Positions 8,867 through 19,019 of a stretch of DNA of 64,000 nt are shown piece by piece. This DNA is from Gordonia tangerina (lineage in GTDB: Bacteria > Actinomycetota > Actinomycetes > Mycobacteriales > Mycobacteriaceae), in contig NZ_JAKGCU010000002.1 of the NCBI RefSeq assembly GCF_021556435.1, forward strand, positions 186,001-250,000, read 5' to 3'. The position numbers were made by a program, and so were the translations under genes. Under the pieces are notes generated by a model. The model did no database searches. It was given only the letters and a program-made list of their open reading frames with translations, and was not told where the DNA came from. Positions within the stretch are counted from its first letter, which is position 1, and each line of letters begins with the position of its first letter.

Positions 8867-10096
8867 TCAGGACAACGCCGCGCGCATCCGCTCGGCCAGT
8901 TCACCGACCTCGTCGGTGGTCATGACGAAGGCCGGGGAGATCTGCAAGGCGCCCTGACCGGCGGCCCGCCCGCTCACACCGTGCTCGCGCAACCGGCCCA
9001 CCATCGGCAGCGCCTGCGCCGGATCGGCGAGCTGCACCGCGGTGACCGCACCCAACCCGGTCCGCACTTCGGCGACAGCGTCCAACTGCGCCAACGGGCT
9101 CAACAGCGCGGCCAGATCCGCCTCCAGCCGCGCAGCCTCCGCCAGCAAACCTTCGCGTTCGATGATGTCGAGGTTGGCCATCGCTGCCGCCGCGGCCCCG
9201 GCGTGCCCGCCGTAGGTGTAGCCGTGCCTCCACCAGGTGCCGCCGGCGTAGAAGGGCTCGGCAACATGCGGTGCGATGAACACCGCCCCCATCGGGACGT
9301 ACCCCGACGTCAGCCCCTTCGCGGTGGTCATCATGTCCGGCGCCAGATCGAATCGCGACGAGGCGAACCATGACTGCCCACCGATGCGGCCGAAACCGGT
9401 GACCACCTCGTCGGCGACGAACAACACATCGTGATCGCGGCAGATCTGGCGTACCTCGGCGAGATATCCCTCCGGCGGCAGATAGATCCCGCCGGCACCG
9501 ATGATCGGCTCACAGAAGAACGCCGCGACCCGCTCCGCCCCGACTCGCTCGATCAGACCGAGCAGGCTCTTGGCGTTGTCCCACTCCACGGTCTCCGCAT
9601 CCGCCATCAGCTCCCCGTAGCCCTCGCGGTTCACCCCGATTCCGGCGAGCGCGGTTCCGGCGACGTGCATTCCGTGGTAGGCCTTGGTGCGGCCGACGAC
9701 GATGTTCTTCTCCGGCTTGCCCACCTCGTGCCAGTACCGCCGGGCCAGTTTGGCCGCGGTGTCCACCGAATCGCTGCCACCGGAGGTGAAGAAGATCTTG
9801 CTACCGGCTACCGGAGCGATCCCGGCCAACCGTTCGGCGAGCTCGGCGGTCACGTCCGCGGTGAGGTCACCGAAGCCGGAGTAATGCGCGAGCCGGCCCA
9901 GCTGGTCGGCCACGGCGTCAGCGACCTCGGTGCGCCCATGGCCGATGTTGGTGAACCACAGACCGGCGGTCGCGTCGAGGTACTCGCGTCCCTGTCCGTC
10001 CCAGATCCGGGTACCGCTTCCGCGGGTCACCACGAACGGTCCGTTCGCGGTGACCGATCCCATGTCGGCGAATCCATGCCAAAGTGAGCCTGCCAT
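8867..10096 (-). CDS. Class III PLP-dependent aminotransferase
   Basis: A 409-residue fold-type I transaminase of the omega-amino acid/beta-alanine:pyruvate group. SGGSDSVDTAAKLAR binds the cofactor phosphate, VADEVVTGFGR holds the pyridine-contacting Asp229, and TTAKGLTSGYVPMG holds the Schiff-base Lys260. Such enzymes use omega-amines, diamines or beta-amino acids, but the natural substrate cannot be read from sequence. It stands alone, divergent from hrpA. The ATG at 10096 gives MAGSLWHGFADMG, a normal start for the family. Confidence 0.88.
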   Translation of the reverse strand: MAGSLWHGFADMGSVTANGPFVVTRGSGTRIWDGQGREYLDATAGLWFTNIGHGRTEVADAVADQLGRLAHYSGFGDLTADVTAELAERLAGIAPVAGSKIFFTSGGSDSVDTAAKLARRYWHEVGKPEKNIVVGRTKAYHGMHVAGTALAGIGVNREGYGELMADAETVEWDNAKSLLGLIERVGAERVAAFFCEPIIGAGGIYLPPEGYLAEVRQICRDHDVLFVADEVVTGFGRIGGQSWFASSRFDLAPDMMTTAKGLTSGYVPMGAVFIAPHVAEPFYAGGTWWRHGYTYGGHAGAAAAAMANLDIIEREGLLAEAARLEADLAALLSPLAQLDAVAEVRTGLGAVTAVQLADPAQALPMVGRLREHGVSGRAAGQGALQISPAFVMTTDEVGELAERMRAALS

Positions 10097-10205
10097 GGCT
10101 CAATCATGCCGGTCGTCGGCATCGCCGGAGGACGCAGGTCGTCCGGCGCCGATGATGCGGACGTGCGCGACCCCACTCGTGGCCACCCCATATCCTGTAT
10201 GCATC

Positions 10206-13200
10206 ATGTCCGCACCGACTTCCGCAGACCGCCGCGCGCTGCTCGACACGCTCGATGAACTGACCATCGTCGATGCACACCGGCTGCGCCGCCGGATCGA
10301 CAAGCTCGGGCGCCATCCCGGGGCCACGGCTTGGCAGCGGCTCGCCGCGGACGTGGCTTCGGCACAATCACGTGTGGACCGACGGCGCGCATCGCTCCCG
10401 CTACTCGAGTTCCCGCCCGAACTGCCCATATCCGAGGCGCGCTCCGCCATCGCCGGCGCCATCGCCGAGCATCAGGTGGTGGTCGTGGCGGGCGAGACCG
10501 GTTCGGGTAAGACGACGCAGCTTCCCAAGATCTGTCTGGAACTCGGCCGTGGAGTGCGCGGCGCGATCGGGCACACCCAACCTCGCCGGATCGCGGCGAG
10601 TTCGGTGGCGCGTCGCATCGCCGACGAAACCGCGTCGCAGATCGGCGACGCAATCGGCTACTCCGTGCGCTTCACCGACCGTGCCGGCGCCGACACCATG
10701 GTCAAGGTCATGACCGACGGCATCCTGCTCCGCGAGATCGCCGGCGACCCGTTGCTGCGCAGCTACGACACGCTGATCATCGACGAGGCCCACGAACGCA
10801 GTCTGAACATCGATTTCATCCTCGGCTACCTCCGCCGGCTGCTGCCCCGACGCCGCGATCTCAAGGTGATCATCACCTCTGCCACGATCGAGCCGGATCG
10901 GTTCGCCCGGCATTTCGCGGACGCCGTCGACGGCGCAGAGGTGCCGATTCTCGAGGTGTCCGGTCGGACCTACCCCGTGGAGGTCCGCTATCGGCCGTTC
11001 GGTGACGCACGCGACCCGGACAGTGACCATCGCGACCTCGATCAGGCACAGGCGATCGACGCCGCGGTCGGCGAGTTGTGGTCCGGTCGGCGCAGCGGCG
11101 ACATCCTGGTGTTCCTGCCGACCGAACGTGACATCCGCGAGACGGCCGATGCACTGCGGCATCGTGCCTCGGCCGGAGCCGAGATCGTGCCCCTGTTCGC
11201 CCGTCTGTCCATCGCCGATCAGCAACGGGTGTTCGCGCCGTCGTCGGGACACCGCATCGTGCTTGCCACCAATGTCGCCGAGACCTCGTTGACCGTCCCG
11301 GGCATCCGCTACGTGATCGACACCGGCACCGCGCGAATCTCCCGCTACTCCACCCGGTCCAAGGTGAACCGACTTCCGGTGGAAGCGATCTCACAGGCCA
11401 GTGCCCGCCAGCGTGCGGGACGGTGCGGCCGCGTGGCGCCGGGCGTGTGTATCCGGCTCTACGCGGAGGAGGATTTCGACGCCCGCGCCGCGTTCACCGA
11501 TCCGGAGATCCTGCGCACCAACCTCGCCGCGGTCATCCTCCAGATGGCCTCCTTGCGCATCGGCGACGTCTCGCAGTTCCCGTTCGTCCAACCCCCGGAC
11601 GCTCGCGCAATCCGCGACGGCATGGCCGTGCTCACCGAGCTCGGCGCAATACACGAGACGCAACGCGACGACCACGAACCCGTGCTCACCCAGGTCGGCC
11701 GCCAGATGGCCCGCATCCCGGTGGATCCACGACTGGCCCGCATGCTCATCGCGGCGCGTGACGGCGGGTGTCTCGACCATGTTCTGGTCATCGCCGCGGC
11801 GCTGTCGATTCCTGATGTGCGCGAGCGCCCTGCCGACCAGCGCGAGGCAGCCGACGCCGCTCACCGGCGGTTCGCCGTGCCGGGCTCGGAGTTCCTGGCC
11901 CACCTCGAGCTCTGGTCGTATCTGACCGAGCGCCGCAAAGAGCTGTCCGGGAATCAGTTCCGGAGACTCTGCGAACGCGAGTTCCTTCACTTTCTGCGGA
12001 TCCGGGAATGGCAGGAACTGCATCGACAGCTGACCCGGGTGGTGACCGACCTCGACTGGTCTGTTCCGGCAACCGAACGCGATGCCGATGCCATCCACCG
12101 CGCCATCTTGGCCGGCCTGCTGGGCAACATAGCCGTGCGGCAGGGTGATTCACGCGAATACCTGGGCGCACGCAACACCACCATGGCGATCTTCCCGGGT
12201 TCGGCGCTGGCCCGGAAGCCGCCCGCGTTCCTGATGGCCGCCGAGCTCGTGGAGACCTCCCGGCTGTTCGCGCACACGGTGGCGGCGATCGATCCGCTGT
12301 GGGTCGAGCAACTCGCCGGAGATCTGGTTCGCCGCAGCTACAGCGAGCCGCACTGGTCGGCGAAACGTGGCGCCGCGTTGGCCTACGAGCGGGTGACGCT
12401 CTATGGCGTTCCGCTGGTGGCACGACGCCGGGTGCAGTTCGGGCCCATTGATCCACCGACCGCACGAGAGATGTTCATCCGTCACGCCCTCGTCGAGGGT
12501 GACTGGCGCACCGAGCACACGTTCTTCCACAACAACCGTGCTCTGCTCGAGGCCGCGGCCGATGTGGAACACCGTGCACGGCGTCGCGATGTGGTGATCA
12601 GCGAACAGCAACTGTTCGACTTCTACGACGCGCGTATCGGCGACGAGGTCGTCTCGGCCCGACATTTTGACAGCTGGTGGAAGAAGGCCCGGCGCGCGCA
12701 GCCAGACCTGCTCGATCTCCGCCCGGAGGATGTGGCCACCGACGTCGCTGTCGCCGACACCGACTTCCCCGGCGCCTGGCAGCAGGGCGAAACCCGCCTC
12801 GAGCTGCGGTACCGGTTCGAACCGGGTGCGCCCGATGACGGTGTCACCGTGGTGATCCCACGGCCGCTGCTCGACCATGTGCGGCCGGCAGGCTTCGACT
12901 GGTCGGTTCCGGGCCTGCGCAGCGAGCTCGCGACCGAACTCGTCCGGTCACTCCCCAAGTCGCTACGCAAGTCGATGGCGCCGGCGCAGCGTTTCGCCGA
13001 TCTCGCGTTGTCCCGATTGACACCGCGCGCCGAGCCCCTCGTCGCCGGCCTCGCCCGCGAACTGTCGACGATCACGACCATGACGGTGTCTCCCGACGAC
13101 TTCGCACCCGAGCGGATTCCACCCCACCTCACGATGAATTTTGCCGTGGTCGACCGTGACGGCACCGTGCTCACGACCGGGAAGTCGCTGCACCGGCTGA

Positions 13201-14117
13201 AGCAGGAGTTCGACGGGTCGCACGAGGCCGCCCGGCCCGTCGAGGTCGTCACGGACTGGACCGCCACCGGCATCGGCGAGCTACCGCCCACGGTGACGAC
13301 AACTGTTGCCGGACAGCAGATCACCCATTATGTGGGACTCGACGCTGTTCGTGACGCAGCCGGCCGGACGGTTGGGGTGACCCGAGTCGAGCTGAGCACC
13401 GAGGCCGAACGCGACCGCCGTCACAGCGCAGCGGTGGTGGCACTCCTCGACCTGACCATCCCACCGCTGACCCGCAAGATCACCGCGACCCTTGATGCCG
13501 CCGGTCGGTTGGCGATGAGTCAGAGCCCCTACCGCGATGTCGAACATCTCGTGGGCGACTGCACCCGACGCGCCATCCGCGACCTCGCGGCAGACCGGAA
13601 CCTTCGTGCCGTGCGATCGGCGACCGAATTCCGGCGACTCCGCGACGATCTGCGCCCCCGGGTGGCGCAACAGGCTCCCGATTACTTCACCCTGAGCGTT
13701 GACGTGCTCCGCCGCGTGGCCCCGCTGCGCGCGCAGATGGACCGGCTCAGCGGCTCGGTGGCCGCCGATGACGTCGCCGAGCAGTTGGACAATCTGGTCT
13801 TCGACGGATTCGTCGTCGCGACCCCGCACGACCGCCTTGTCCATGTGCCGCGCTACCTCGAGGCCGCAACCGTTCGCCTCACGGAGTTGCCCGCAGCTGC
13901 CGGCCGCGACAGTACCGCCCTGGCATCCATCGATCGTGTTGTGACGCATTGGAATCAGCGTGCAACGCACCTCGCTGCGGCGCGCCGGGATGCGTTCGAC
14001 GAACACGCGCACTGGCTTGTCGAGGAACTGCGGGTCGGACTGTTCGCGCAGCGGTTGGGCACCGCACGGCCGACCTCGGAGAAGCGGGCGATCCGCGCCC
14101 TCGATCAGTTCAGTTGA
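10206..14117 (+). CDS. hrpA: ATP-dependent RNA helicase HrpA
   Basis: A 1303-residue DEAH-box helicase of the usual HrpA length. Walker A GETGSGKT is at 96-103, DEAH at 193-196, then SATIEPDRF and [12 protein letters not shown] (motif VI), followed by helicase-associated and OB domains and the long C-terminal DUF3418 region. Members unwind RNA, and HrpA has been linked to rescue of collided ribosomes. I chose the ATG at 10206 ([10 protein letters not shown]); the frame stays open to 9930, but that part is antisense to the aminotransferase. Its last 8 bases overlap the end of nrdR (convergent). Confidence 0.93.
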   Translation: MSAPTSADRRALLDTLDELTIVDAHRLRRRIDKLGRHPGATAWQRLAADVASAQSRVDRRRASLPLLEFPPELPISEARSAIAGAIAEHQVVVVAGETGSGKTTQLPKICLELGRGVRGAIGHTQPRRIAASSVARRIADETASQIGDAIGYSVRFTDRAGADTMVKVMTDGILLREIAGDPLLRSYDTLIIDEAHERSLNIDFILGYLRRLLPRRRDLKVIITSATIEPDRFARHFADAVDGAEVPILEVSGRTYPVEVRYRPFGDARDPDSDHRDLDQAQAIDAAVGELWSGRRSGDILVFLPTERDIRETADALRHRASAGAEIVPLFARLSIADQQRVFAPSSGHRIVLATNVAETSLTVPGIRYVIDTGTARISRYSTRSKVNRLPVEAISQASARQRAGRCGRVAPGVCIRLYAEEDFDARAAFTDPEILRTNLAAVILQMASLRIGDVSQFPFVQPPDARAIRDGMAVLTELGAIHETQRDDHEPVLTQVGRQMARIPVDPRLARMLIAARDGGCLDHVLVIAAALSIPDVRERPADQREAADAAHRRFAVPGSEFLAHLELWSYLTERRKELSGNQFRRLCEREFLHFLRIREWQELHRQLTRVVTDLDWSVPATERDADAIHRAILAGLLGNIAVRQGDSREYLGARNTTMAIFPGSALARKPPAFLMAAELVETSRLFAHTVAAIDPLWVEQLAGDLVRRSYSEPHWSAKRGAALAYERVTLYGVPLVARRRVQFGPIDPPTAREMFIRHALVEGDWRTEHTFFHNNRALLEAAADVEHRARRRDVVISEQQLFDFYDARIGDEVVSARHFDSWWKKARRAQPDLLDLRPEDVATDVAVADTDFPGAWQQGETRLELRYRFEPGAPDDGVTVVIPRPLLDHVRPAGFDWSVPGLRSELATELVRSLPKSLRKSMAPAQRFADLALSRLTPRAEPLVAGLARELSTITTMTVSPDDFAPERIPPHLTMNFAVVDRDGTVLTTGKSLHRLKQEFDGSHEAARPVEVVTDWTATGIGELPPTVTTTVAGQQITHYVGLDAVRDAAGRTVGVTRVELSTEAERDRRHSAAVVALLDLTIPPLTRKITATLDAAGRLAMSQSPYRDVEHLVGDCTRRAIRDLAADRNLRAVRSATEFRRLRDDLRPRVAQQAPDYFTLSVDVLRRVAPLRAQMDRLSGSVAADDVAEQLDNLVFDGFVVATPHDRLVHVPRYLEAATVRLTELPAAAGRDSTALASIDRVVTHWNQRATHLAAARRDAFDEHAHWLVEELRVGLFAQRLGTARPTSEKRAIRALDQFS

Positions 14118-14622
14118 GACCGTCGGTGACGCTGACCCGCTCATCAACCACCCCGGAATCGGCCTCGGAGCGGTGGGTGAGATTGCCCTGCAGGTCGTCG
14201 ATCTCTCGCTGAAAGTCCTCCAGCGAGTCGAATGACCGGTAGACCGAGGCGAAGCGCAGATAGGCCACCTCGTCGAGATCACGCAGCGGACCGAGGATCG
14301 CCAACCCCACCTCATTGCTGGGAATCTCGGCCGATCCCGATGCGCGGACCGCATCCTCGACCTGCTGGGCCAACTTGGCGAGCGCGTCCTCGGCGACGTC
14401 TCGGCCCTGGCAGGCCCGACGAACCCCGCGCATCACCTTCTCCCGACTGAACGGCTCGGTGACCCCGTTGCGTTTGGCGACCGACAGCACGGCACTCTCG
14501 ACGGTGGAGAATCGGCGACCGCACTCCGCACACGAACGGCGCCGTCGGATCGCCTGCCCCTCGTCGGCGACACGCGAGTCGATGACCTTGGTGTCTTCGT
14601 TCTTGCAAAACGGGCAGCGCAT
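14110..14622 (-). CDS. nrdR: Transcriptional repressor NrdR
   Basis: A 170-residue repressor of ribonucleotide reductase genes. The zinc ribbon has Cys3, Cys6, Cys31 and Cys34 (MRCPFC...CAECGRRF), followed by an ATP-cone domain that senses ATP/dATP. The start at 14622 puts MRCPFC at the very N-terminus, as in every family member. The convergent stop overlaps hrpA by 8 bp. The placement next to the LysM protein and lexA is conserved in Mycobacterium and Corynebacterium. Confidence 0.97.
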   Translation of the reverse strand: MRCPFCKNEDTKVIDSRVADEGQAIRRRRSCAECGRRFSTVESAVLSVAKRNGVTEPFSREKVMRGVRRACQGRDVAEDALAKLAQQVEDAVRASGSAEIPSNEVGLAILGPLRDLDEVAYLRFASVYRSFDSLEDFQREIDDLQGNLTHRSEADSGVVDERVSVTDGLN

Positions 14623-14725
14623 GTCGTCCTCACGCACGTCTCTGGACACACCGGCGCACCGGTCACCCGTCACGCCGTGCCGGTTCCCGGCCGGACCCTG
14701 TGCCATCGAGGATACCGTCAGGCCC

Positions 14726-15262
14726 TCAGCTGTATGCGGGTGCGATCAAAGCCTGCCCCACCCGCAGGCCGGAGCCGGCGAGTTTGTTGCGTTCGACGAT
14801 CTGCTCGATGACGGCCTGGCGTGGCACATCCGGCGCGATGCGATCGGCGATGGAGCTCAACGAATCACCCTGCCGCACGTGGACCACCTCGGTCCCGGTA
14901 GGGCTCGGTTTCACCGACGCGGCATAGTTGGAGCCGACGATGGCGACCGCCCACACCAGCACCGCGAGCGCCCCACCGAGCACCACGGCTGCGGCCGTCG
15001 CGCGTCGACGCACGAACCTACGGTCGACTCCCGGCGACGCACAACTCGTCCCCGACACCCGTGCCGCGGGGGCACCGGACCCGCCCGGTCGACGCCTCGT
15101 GGGCCCAGTGGAGTCATATCGCCCCCGCCGCCGCGGTCGGGAGACATGCCCGGCCGGGACTCTGTCGCGCGTCGGGACGTCTGCAGGGCGCCCGGATGCC
15201 GGGTGCATCGGGGACGCAGCCGGTGCGTACTGCGTCTGCCGATGAAGGGTCGCTGTGCTCAT
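14726..15262 (-). CDS. LysM-domain membrane protein, SOS division-inhibitor position (ChiZ/DivS-like)
   Basis: 178 residues. A long Arg/Pro-rich cytoplasmic N-terminus (1-85) precedes one membrane helix (about 88-108, [17 protein letters not shown]) and a C-terminal LysM domain (about 120-178, [17 protein letters not shown]) that should bind peptidoglycan outside. This layout and the position divergent from lexA match Rv2719c/ChiZ and corynebacterial DivS, DNA-damage-induced proteins that delay division. Several SOS-type boxes lie in the shared upstream gap. Start at 15262 has AGGAGG 6 bases upstream. Confidence 0.85.
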   Translation of the reverse strand: MSTATLHRQTQYAPAASPMHPASGRPADVPTRDRVPAGHVSRPRRRGRYDSTGPTRRRPGGSGAPAARVSGTSCASPGVDRRFVRRRATAAAVVLGGALAVLVWAVAIVGSNYAASVKPSPTGTEVVHVRQGDSLSSIADRIAPDVPRQAVIEQIVERNKLAGSGLRVGQALIAPAYS

Positions 15263-15316
15263 CGTGTCCTCCTGGGAACGAGTCGGATCGAACCTCGGGC
15301 GCCTCTCGAACGCACG

Positions 15317-15409
15317 TCGCTCATGTGTTCGAGAGAACGCATGTTCGATTTGTAGCACGTGGGTCCGACAATGTCTCGACACACGTCGAACACATGTTTG
15401 AACATGTCA
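15317..15409. promoter_or_regulatory. Cluster of SOS (LexA) boxes between LysM gene and lexA
   Basis: Against the consensus TCGAAC-N4-GTTCGA: TCGAACACATGTTTGA at 15388-15403 has one mismatch; GAGAACGCATGTTCGA at 15333-15348 has two; TCGCTCATGTGTTCGA at 15317-15332 has two and directly abuts the second. A further palindrome ACATGTT-TG-AACATGT (15394-15409) overlaps the best box. The pair near the LysM start and the box nearer lexA fit separate control of the two divergent genes. Confidence 0.8.
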
Positions 15410-15575
15410 AAATGTTCGGCTACTGTCGGCGACATGGTGACGTGCGTGGATGGGCCCTGAACAGCAGCTCCGAACCAGCCGAGCAGTCTCCCCGAACAGA
15501 CCAGCAGTTTTTCGATCCAGACCGGCAACCCGTAATCGGCCACTGCCGGTTTCGGCGACAGGAAGGACTCGACCG

Positions 15576-16352
15576 ATGAGCGACAAAGCCGGCGGGCGGC
15601 GCGGCGCGTCCCGCGGGATCAGCAGCAAGCCGAAACCCGAGGCGCAGGCGCCGACCGGAGCCGATACGGAGGCATCGGATAGCGCGGTCGCCGATCCGGA
15701 AGTCGTCGAGGCTAGCCTGACCCCTCGTCAGCGAGGCGTGCTCGAGTACATCCGCGCCTCGGTCCGCGAGCGCGGATATCCGCCGAGCATCCGGGAGATC
15801 GGCGATGCCGTCGGCCTCACCTCGACGTCGTCGGTGGCCCACCAGCTGCGGACCCTGGAACGCAAAGGTCTACTCAAGCGCGACCACAACCGCCCACGCG
15901 CGGTCAACATCCAAGACGGCGACCAGCACATCCCACCGGGCGGTACGGCCGCATCCGGCGATGGCGCGCAGTTGCCCACCCCGACGTTCGTACCGGTCCT
16001 CGGCCGGATCGCGGCGGGTGGACCCATTCTCGCCGAGGAAGCCGTCGAGGACGTGTTCCCGCTGCCCCGCGAACTCGTCGGTGAGGGCTCACTGTTCCTG
16101 CTCCGCGTGGTCGGCGAGTCGATGATCGACGCGGCGATCTGCGACGGCGACTGGGTGGTCGTACGCCAGCAGAGTGTCGCCGACAACGGCGACATCGTGG
16201 CAGCGATGATCGACGGCGAGGCCACGGTCAAGACCTTCAAGCGCAAGGACGGCCACGTCTGGCTGATGCCGCACAACGATCTGTTCGACCCGATCTCGGG
16301 CGATGACGCCGCCATTCTCGGCAAGGTCGTCACCGTGATGCGCCGGGTCTGA
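15576..16352 (+). CDS. lexA: SOS repressor LexA
   Basis: A 258-residue LexA. A disordered 45-residue leader precedes the winged helix (about 48-112, [21 protein letters not shown]). The S24-like protease domain has cleavage bond Ala147-Gly148 (RIAAGGPI), nucleophile Ser182 (GESMID) and general base Lys219 (EATVKTFK). RecA-ssDNA triggers self-cleavage and derepresses SOS genes, here including recA, lexA itself and the LysM gene. The start at 15576 is preceded by AGGAAGGA; an open extension to 15450 runs through the promoter. Confidence 0.97.
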   Translation: MSDKAGGRRGASRGISSKPKPEAQAPTGADTEASDSAVADPEVVEASLTPRQRGVLEYIRASVRERGYPPSIREIGDAVGLTSTSSVAHQLRTLERKGLLKRDHNRPRAVNIQDGDQHIPPGGTAASGDGAQLPTPTFVPVLGRIAAGGPILAEEAVEDVFPLPRELVGEGSLFLLRVVGESMIDAAICDGDWVVVRQQSVADNGDIVAAMIDGEATVKTFKRKDGHVWLMPHNDLFDPISGDDAAILGKVVTVMRRV

Positions 16353-16356
16353 ACCC

Positions 16357-16373
16357 GAGCGGGCCGGCCGCTC
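16357..16373. terminator. Short hairpin between convergent lexA and ptsI
   Basis: GAGCGG (16357-16362) pairs with CCGCTC (16368-16373) across five bases, overlapping the ptsI stop codon. It could serve both convergent genes. The stem is short, so confidence is limited. Confidence 0.45.
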
Positions 16374-18066
16374 AGCCGACCACTGCGCCGGCCAGCACCG
16401 CAGTGGCAGCAGCACGAGCCGCGGCGGGTTCGGCCGTCGCCAGGGCAGCCTCGGCGGCCGCACGACATTGCTCGACGGTCACCTCCGCGAGCCTGGCGCC
16501 GACCGCGGCCGAGGCCGCGGGCGCAGTCGACAGGGACGTGACCCCGAGTCCGACCAGCACACACGCGAGCAACGGATCGGCTGCCGCCTCGCCGCAGACC
16601 CCGACGGGTTTGTCGGCGGCCTGACCGGCACGCGCCACGCCGGCGATAAGGGTGAGCACCGCGGGCTGCCAGGGATCGGTGAGAGCGGCGAGCTCCGCCG
16701 ACATCCGGTCGGCGGCCATCGTGTACTGGGTCAGGTCGTTGGTTCCGATCGACACGAAGTCGACCTCCGCCAGGATCGATTCGGCGAGAATCGCTGCCGC
16801 CGGCACCTCGATCATCACACCGGCGATCAGTCCGCGTCGGCGTACCTCCCCGGCGAACTCCGCGGCCTCGGTCGCCGAGGCGATCATCGGCGCCATCACC
16901 CACGGCGTCGGTTGATGTCCGTCGGCGGCTGCCGCGATCGCGTCGAGCTGGGCCGCCCGGATGCCCGGATGAGCATCGACGATCCGGTTGCCACGCACGC
17001 CGAGTGCCGGATTGGTCTCCTCGATCTGCGTGACGAACTTCAGCGGCTTGTCGGAGCCCGCATCGAGGGTCCGGATCACCACCTTGCGCCCCTCGAAGGC
17101 GTCGAGCACCTCGCGATAGAGCCGCGTCTGCTCCTCCACCGAGGGCTCGTCCGCGCGGTCGAGAAACGCCAACTCCGTACGGAACAGGCCGACACCCTCT
17201 ACCGGGTGGGAGGTCGCCGACCGGGCCGACGTGCCATCGGCGACATTGGCGAGGACCGCGATCGGTCGCCCGTCGGCGGTCACTCCCGGTCCGGCCCAGG
17301 CCGCCACCAATTCCGCCATCCGCCGGCTCTCGGCCACGCGCGCGGCGGCGTCGTCGGGATCCGGCTCGACCTCCAGGGTGCCCGCGGTACCGTCGACCAG
17401 CACCGTCGTCCCGGCGGCCACCTCACCGAGGCCGGATACCGCCACCACACACGGAATCCCGAGTTGTCGCGCGATGATCGCGGTGTGACTGGTCGGGCCG
17501 CCCAGCCGTGTGACCAGCGCGGTGACCTTTGTCGGGTCCAGTCCCGCCGTGTCGGCCGGAGCAAGATCGTCGGCCAACAGCACAGACGGTTCGGCGGGTT
17601 CCGGAACCCCGGGTTCGGGGACTCCCAGTAGTTCGGCGACCACGCGGTCCCGGACATCGTTGAGATCCGTGACGCGCTCGGCCATGAGGCCGCCGAGCTT
17701 GGTGAACATCTCCGCGAACTGGTCGGTCGCGGCGACCGCTGCCGCCGGCGCTGCCGTCCCTGTCGTGATGAGTTTCGAGGCCGCGCCGGTCCACCCGCGG
17801 TCCTCGGCGAGACCCGCCGTCGCCGACAACACCTCCGCCGCGGCACCCGAGGCGTGTGATGCCCGCTCCCGCAGCCTCCCCGCGACCGCGGCCGCCGCGT
17901 CGGTGAACCGCTTGATCTCCACGTCGCGTTCGTCCTCGAGGACTGGGGCGGCGACGGCCGGGTCATACACCGGACGCTCACCCGGCCAGATCGCGGGCCC
18001 GTAGGCGTGTCCGCCGACGACCGGCGTTCCGTTCAGTACGTGTGTGTGCTCCACCGAGATCCTCAC
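16372..18066 (-). CDS. ptsI: PTS enzyme I (phosphoenolpyruvate-protein phosphotransferase)
   Basis: A 564-residue enzyme I, the first phosphate carrier of the sugar phosphotransferase system, taking phosphate from PEP to His and on to HPr. The HPr-binding and phosphohistidine domain carries the active His194 in LGGPTSHTAIIAR. The C-terminal PEP-binding barrel has EGVGLFRTE, GIMIEVP-type AGVMIEVPAA, and SIGTNDLTQY. The start is GTG at 18066 with only a weak Shine-Dalgarno sequence. It diverges from fruR-fruK-fruA-ptsH, which together form a full fructose PTS, in the same order as in Corynebacterium. Confidence 0.96.
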   Translation of the reverse strand: MRISVEHTHVLNGTPVVGGHAYGPAIWPGERPVYDPAVAAPVLEDERDVEIKRFTDAAAAVAGRLRERASHASGAAAEVLSATAGLAEDRGWTGAASKLITTGTAAPAAAVAATDQFAEMFTKLGGLMAERVTDLNDVRDRVVAELLGVPEPGVPEPAEPSVLLADDLAPADTAGLDPTKVTALVTRLGGPTSHTAIIARQLGIPCVVAVSGLGEVAAGTTVLVDGTAGTLEVEPDPDDAAARVAESRRMAELVAAWAGPGVTADGRPIAVLANVADGTSARSATSHPVEGVGLFRTELAFLDRADEPSVEEQTRLYREVLDAFEGRKVVIRTLDAGSDKPLKFVTQIEETNPALGVRGNRIVDAHPGIRAAQLDAIAAAADGHQPTPWVMAPMIASATEAAEFAGEVRRRGLIAGVMIEVPAAAILAESILAEVDFVSIGTNDLTQYTMAADRMSAELAALTDPWQPAVLTLIAGVARAGQAADKPVGVCGEAAADPLLACVLVGLGVTSLSTAPAASAAVGARLAEVTVEQCRAAAEAALATAEPAAARAAATAVLAGAVVG

Positions 18067-18117
18067 TTATCCGACGGGCTGGGCCACGGTGTGCCGCCAC
18101 GATCCACTGGTCACCGT

Positions 18118-18133
18118 TGTGATCCAAGTTACA
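18118..18133. promoter_or_regulatory. CRP/GlxR-like box upstream of ptsI
   Basis: TGTGATCCAAGTTACA matches TGTGA-N6-TCACA with one mismatch. It overlaps the likely -10 (TAACTT on the minus strand) of the ptsI promoter. GlxR, a cAMP-responsive CRP homologue, is known to bind near pts genes in Corynebacterium, so a cAMP-responsive regulator is the natural candidate here. Confidence 0.55.
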
Positions 18134-18141
18134 AGAAAACC

Positions 18142-18171
18142 TTGACTTGTCAACATAAACAGGCGTAAACA
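18142..18171. promoter_or_regulatory. Back-to-back promoters and FruR-type direct repeats in the ptsI-fruR gap
   Basis: The palindrome TTGACTTGTCAA (18142-18153) supplies TTGACT for rightward transcription and TTGACA for leftward transcription, so the two -35 hexamers abut. Leftward, TTGACA is followed after 16 bp by TAACTT. Just right of it are two TAAACA repeats exactly 10 bp apart (18156-18161, 18166-18171), one helical turn, a plausible DeoR-family operator. The block is AT-rich and lies in a 153-bp gap. Confidence 0.55.
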
Positions 18172-18219
18172 CAGATATACCCACATTCAAAGCCAATCAA
18201 ATCAACAGACGAGGACATC

Positions 18220-18990
18220 GTGTACGCGGAAGAACGTCAGCAGGCGATCGCCAACCAGGTACGGGTCAACGGCCGCGCCTCGGTCACCGCTTTGGCCTCG
18301 TTGTTCGACGTGACGAGCGAGACCGTCCGCCGCGATCTCGCTGTGCTGGAACGCAACGGACACCTCCAGCGCGTCCATGGTGGCGCCGTACGTCCCGGTG
18401 CGACGCCGGTCGTCGGCGAACAGGGCATCGACGAACGCCTGATGTCGCACACCGACCAGAAGCTCGCGATCGGTGCGGCCGCGTCGCGCTTCCTCCCACC
18501 CGACGGCGGGTCGGTGTTCATCGACGCCGGCACCACCACCTACCAGGCCGCCCTCGCACTCCCCCGTGACCGCCGACTGACGTTGATGACCCACAGCATT
18601 CCCATCGCCGGCGCCCTGGCCGCACAGGGCGCCGAGACCCTGCATGTGCTCGGCGGCCGAGTCCGCGGACTCACCCAGGCGATGGTCGGCGCCGACACCG
18701 TCGCCGCACTCGAACGGCTGCGCATCACCACGGCCTTCGTCGGCACCAACGGCATCAGCATCGCCCACGGTCTGTCCACCCCGGATCCGGACGAGGCAGC
18801 GATCAAGTCGGCGATCGTCCGTTCCGCCCATCGCGTCGTCGTTCTGGCGGACTCGTCGAAGGCGGGCCATGAGGATCTCACGTCCTTCGCCGCGCTCGCC
18901 GACATCGACGTACTGATCACCGACACCGGGATCGACCCCGACTTCGCGGGGGCACTCGCCGATCACGGCATCGAGACGGTGATCGCGTGA
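18220..18990 (+). CDS. fruR: DeoR-family regulator of the fructose PTS (FruR)
   Basis: A 256-residue DeoR/GlpR-type repressor. The N-terminal helix-turn-helix has MYAEERQQAI and LFDVTSETVRRDLAVLE. The C-terminal sugar-phosphate sensor domain carries DAGTTT (phosphate loop) and FVGTNGIS. The likely effector is fructose-1-phosphate or a related ester, inferred from the position as first gene of the fruK-fruA-ptsH operon. The start is GTG at 18220 after GAGGA. Its end overlaps a possible GTG of fruK by 4 bp. Confidence 0.9.
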   Translation: MYAEERQQAIANQVRVNGRASVTALASLFDVTSETVRRDLAVLERNGHLQRVHGGAVRPGATPVVGEQGIDERLMSHTDQKLAIGAAASRFLPPDGGSVFIDAGTTTYQAALALPRDRRLTLMTHSIPIAGALAAQGAETLHVLGGRVRGLTQAMVGADTVAALERLRITTAFVGTNGISIAHGLSTPDPDEAAIKSAIVRSAHRVVVLADSSKAGHEDLTSFAALADIDVLITDTGIDPDFAGALADHGIETVIA

Positions 18991-19019
18991 TCACCGACCA
19001 CACCACGGAGAGGGAATCG

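Noticed and set aside
15728-16903. A 391-codon minus-strand frame over lexA and ptsI
   Set aside because: It overlaps two certain genes in the wrong frame or strand and shows no family features.
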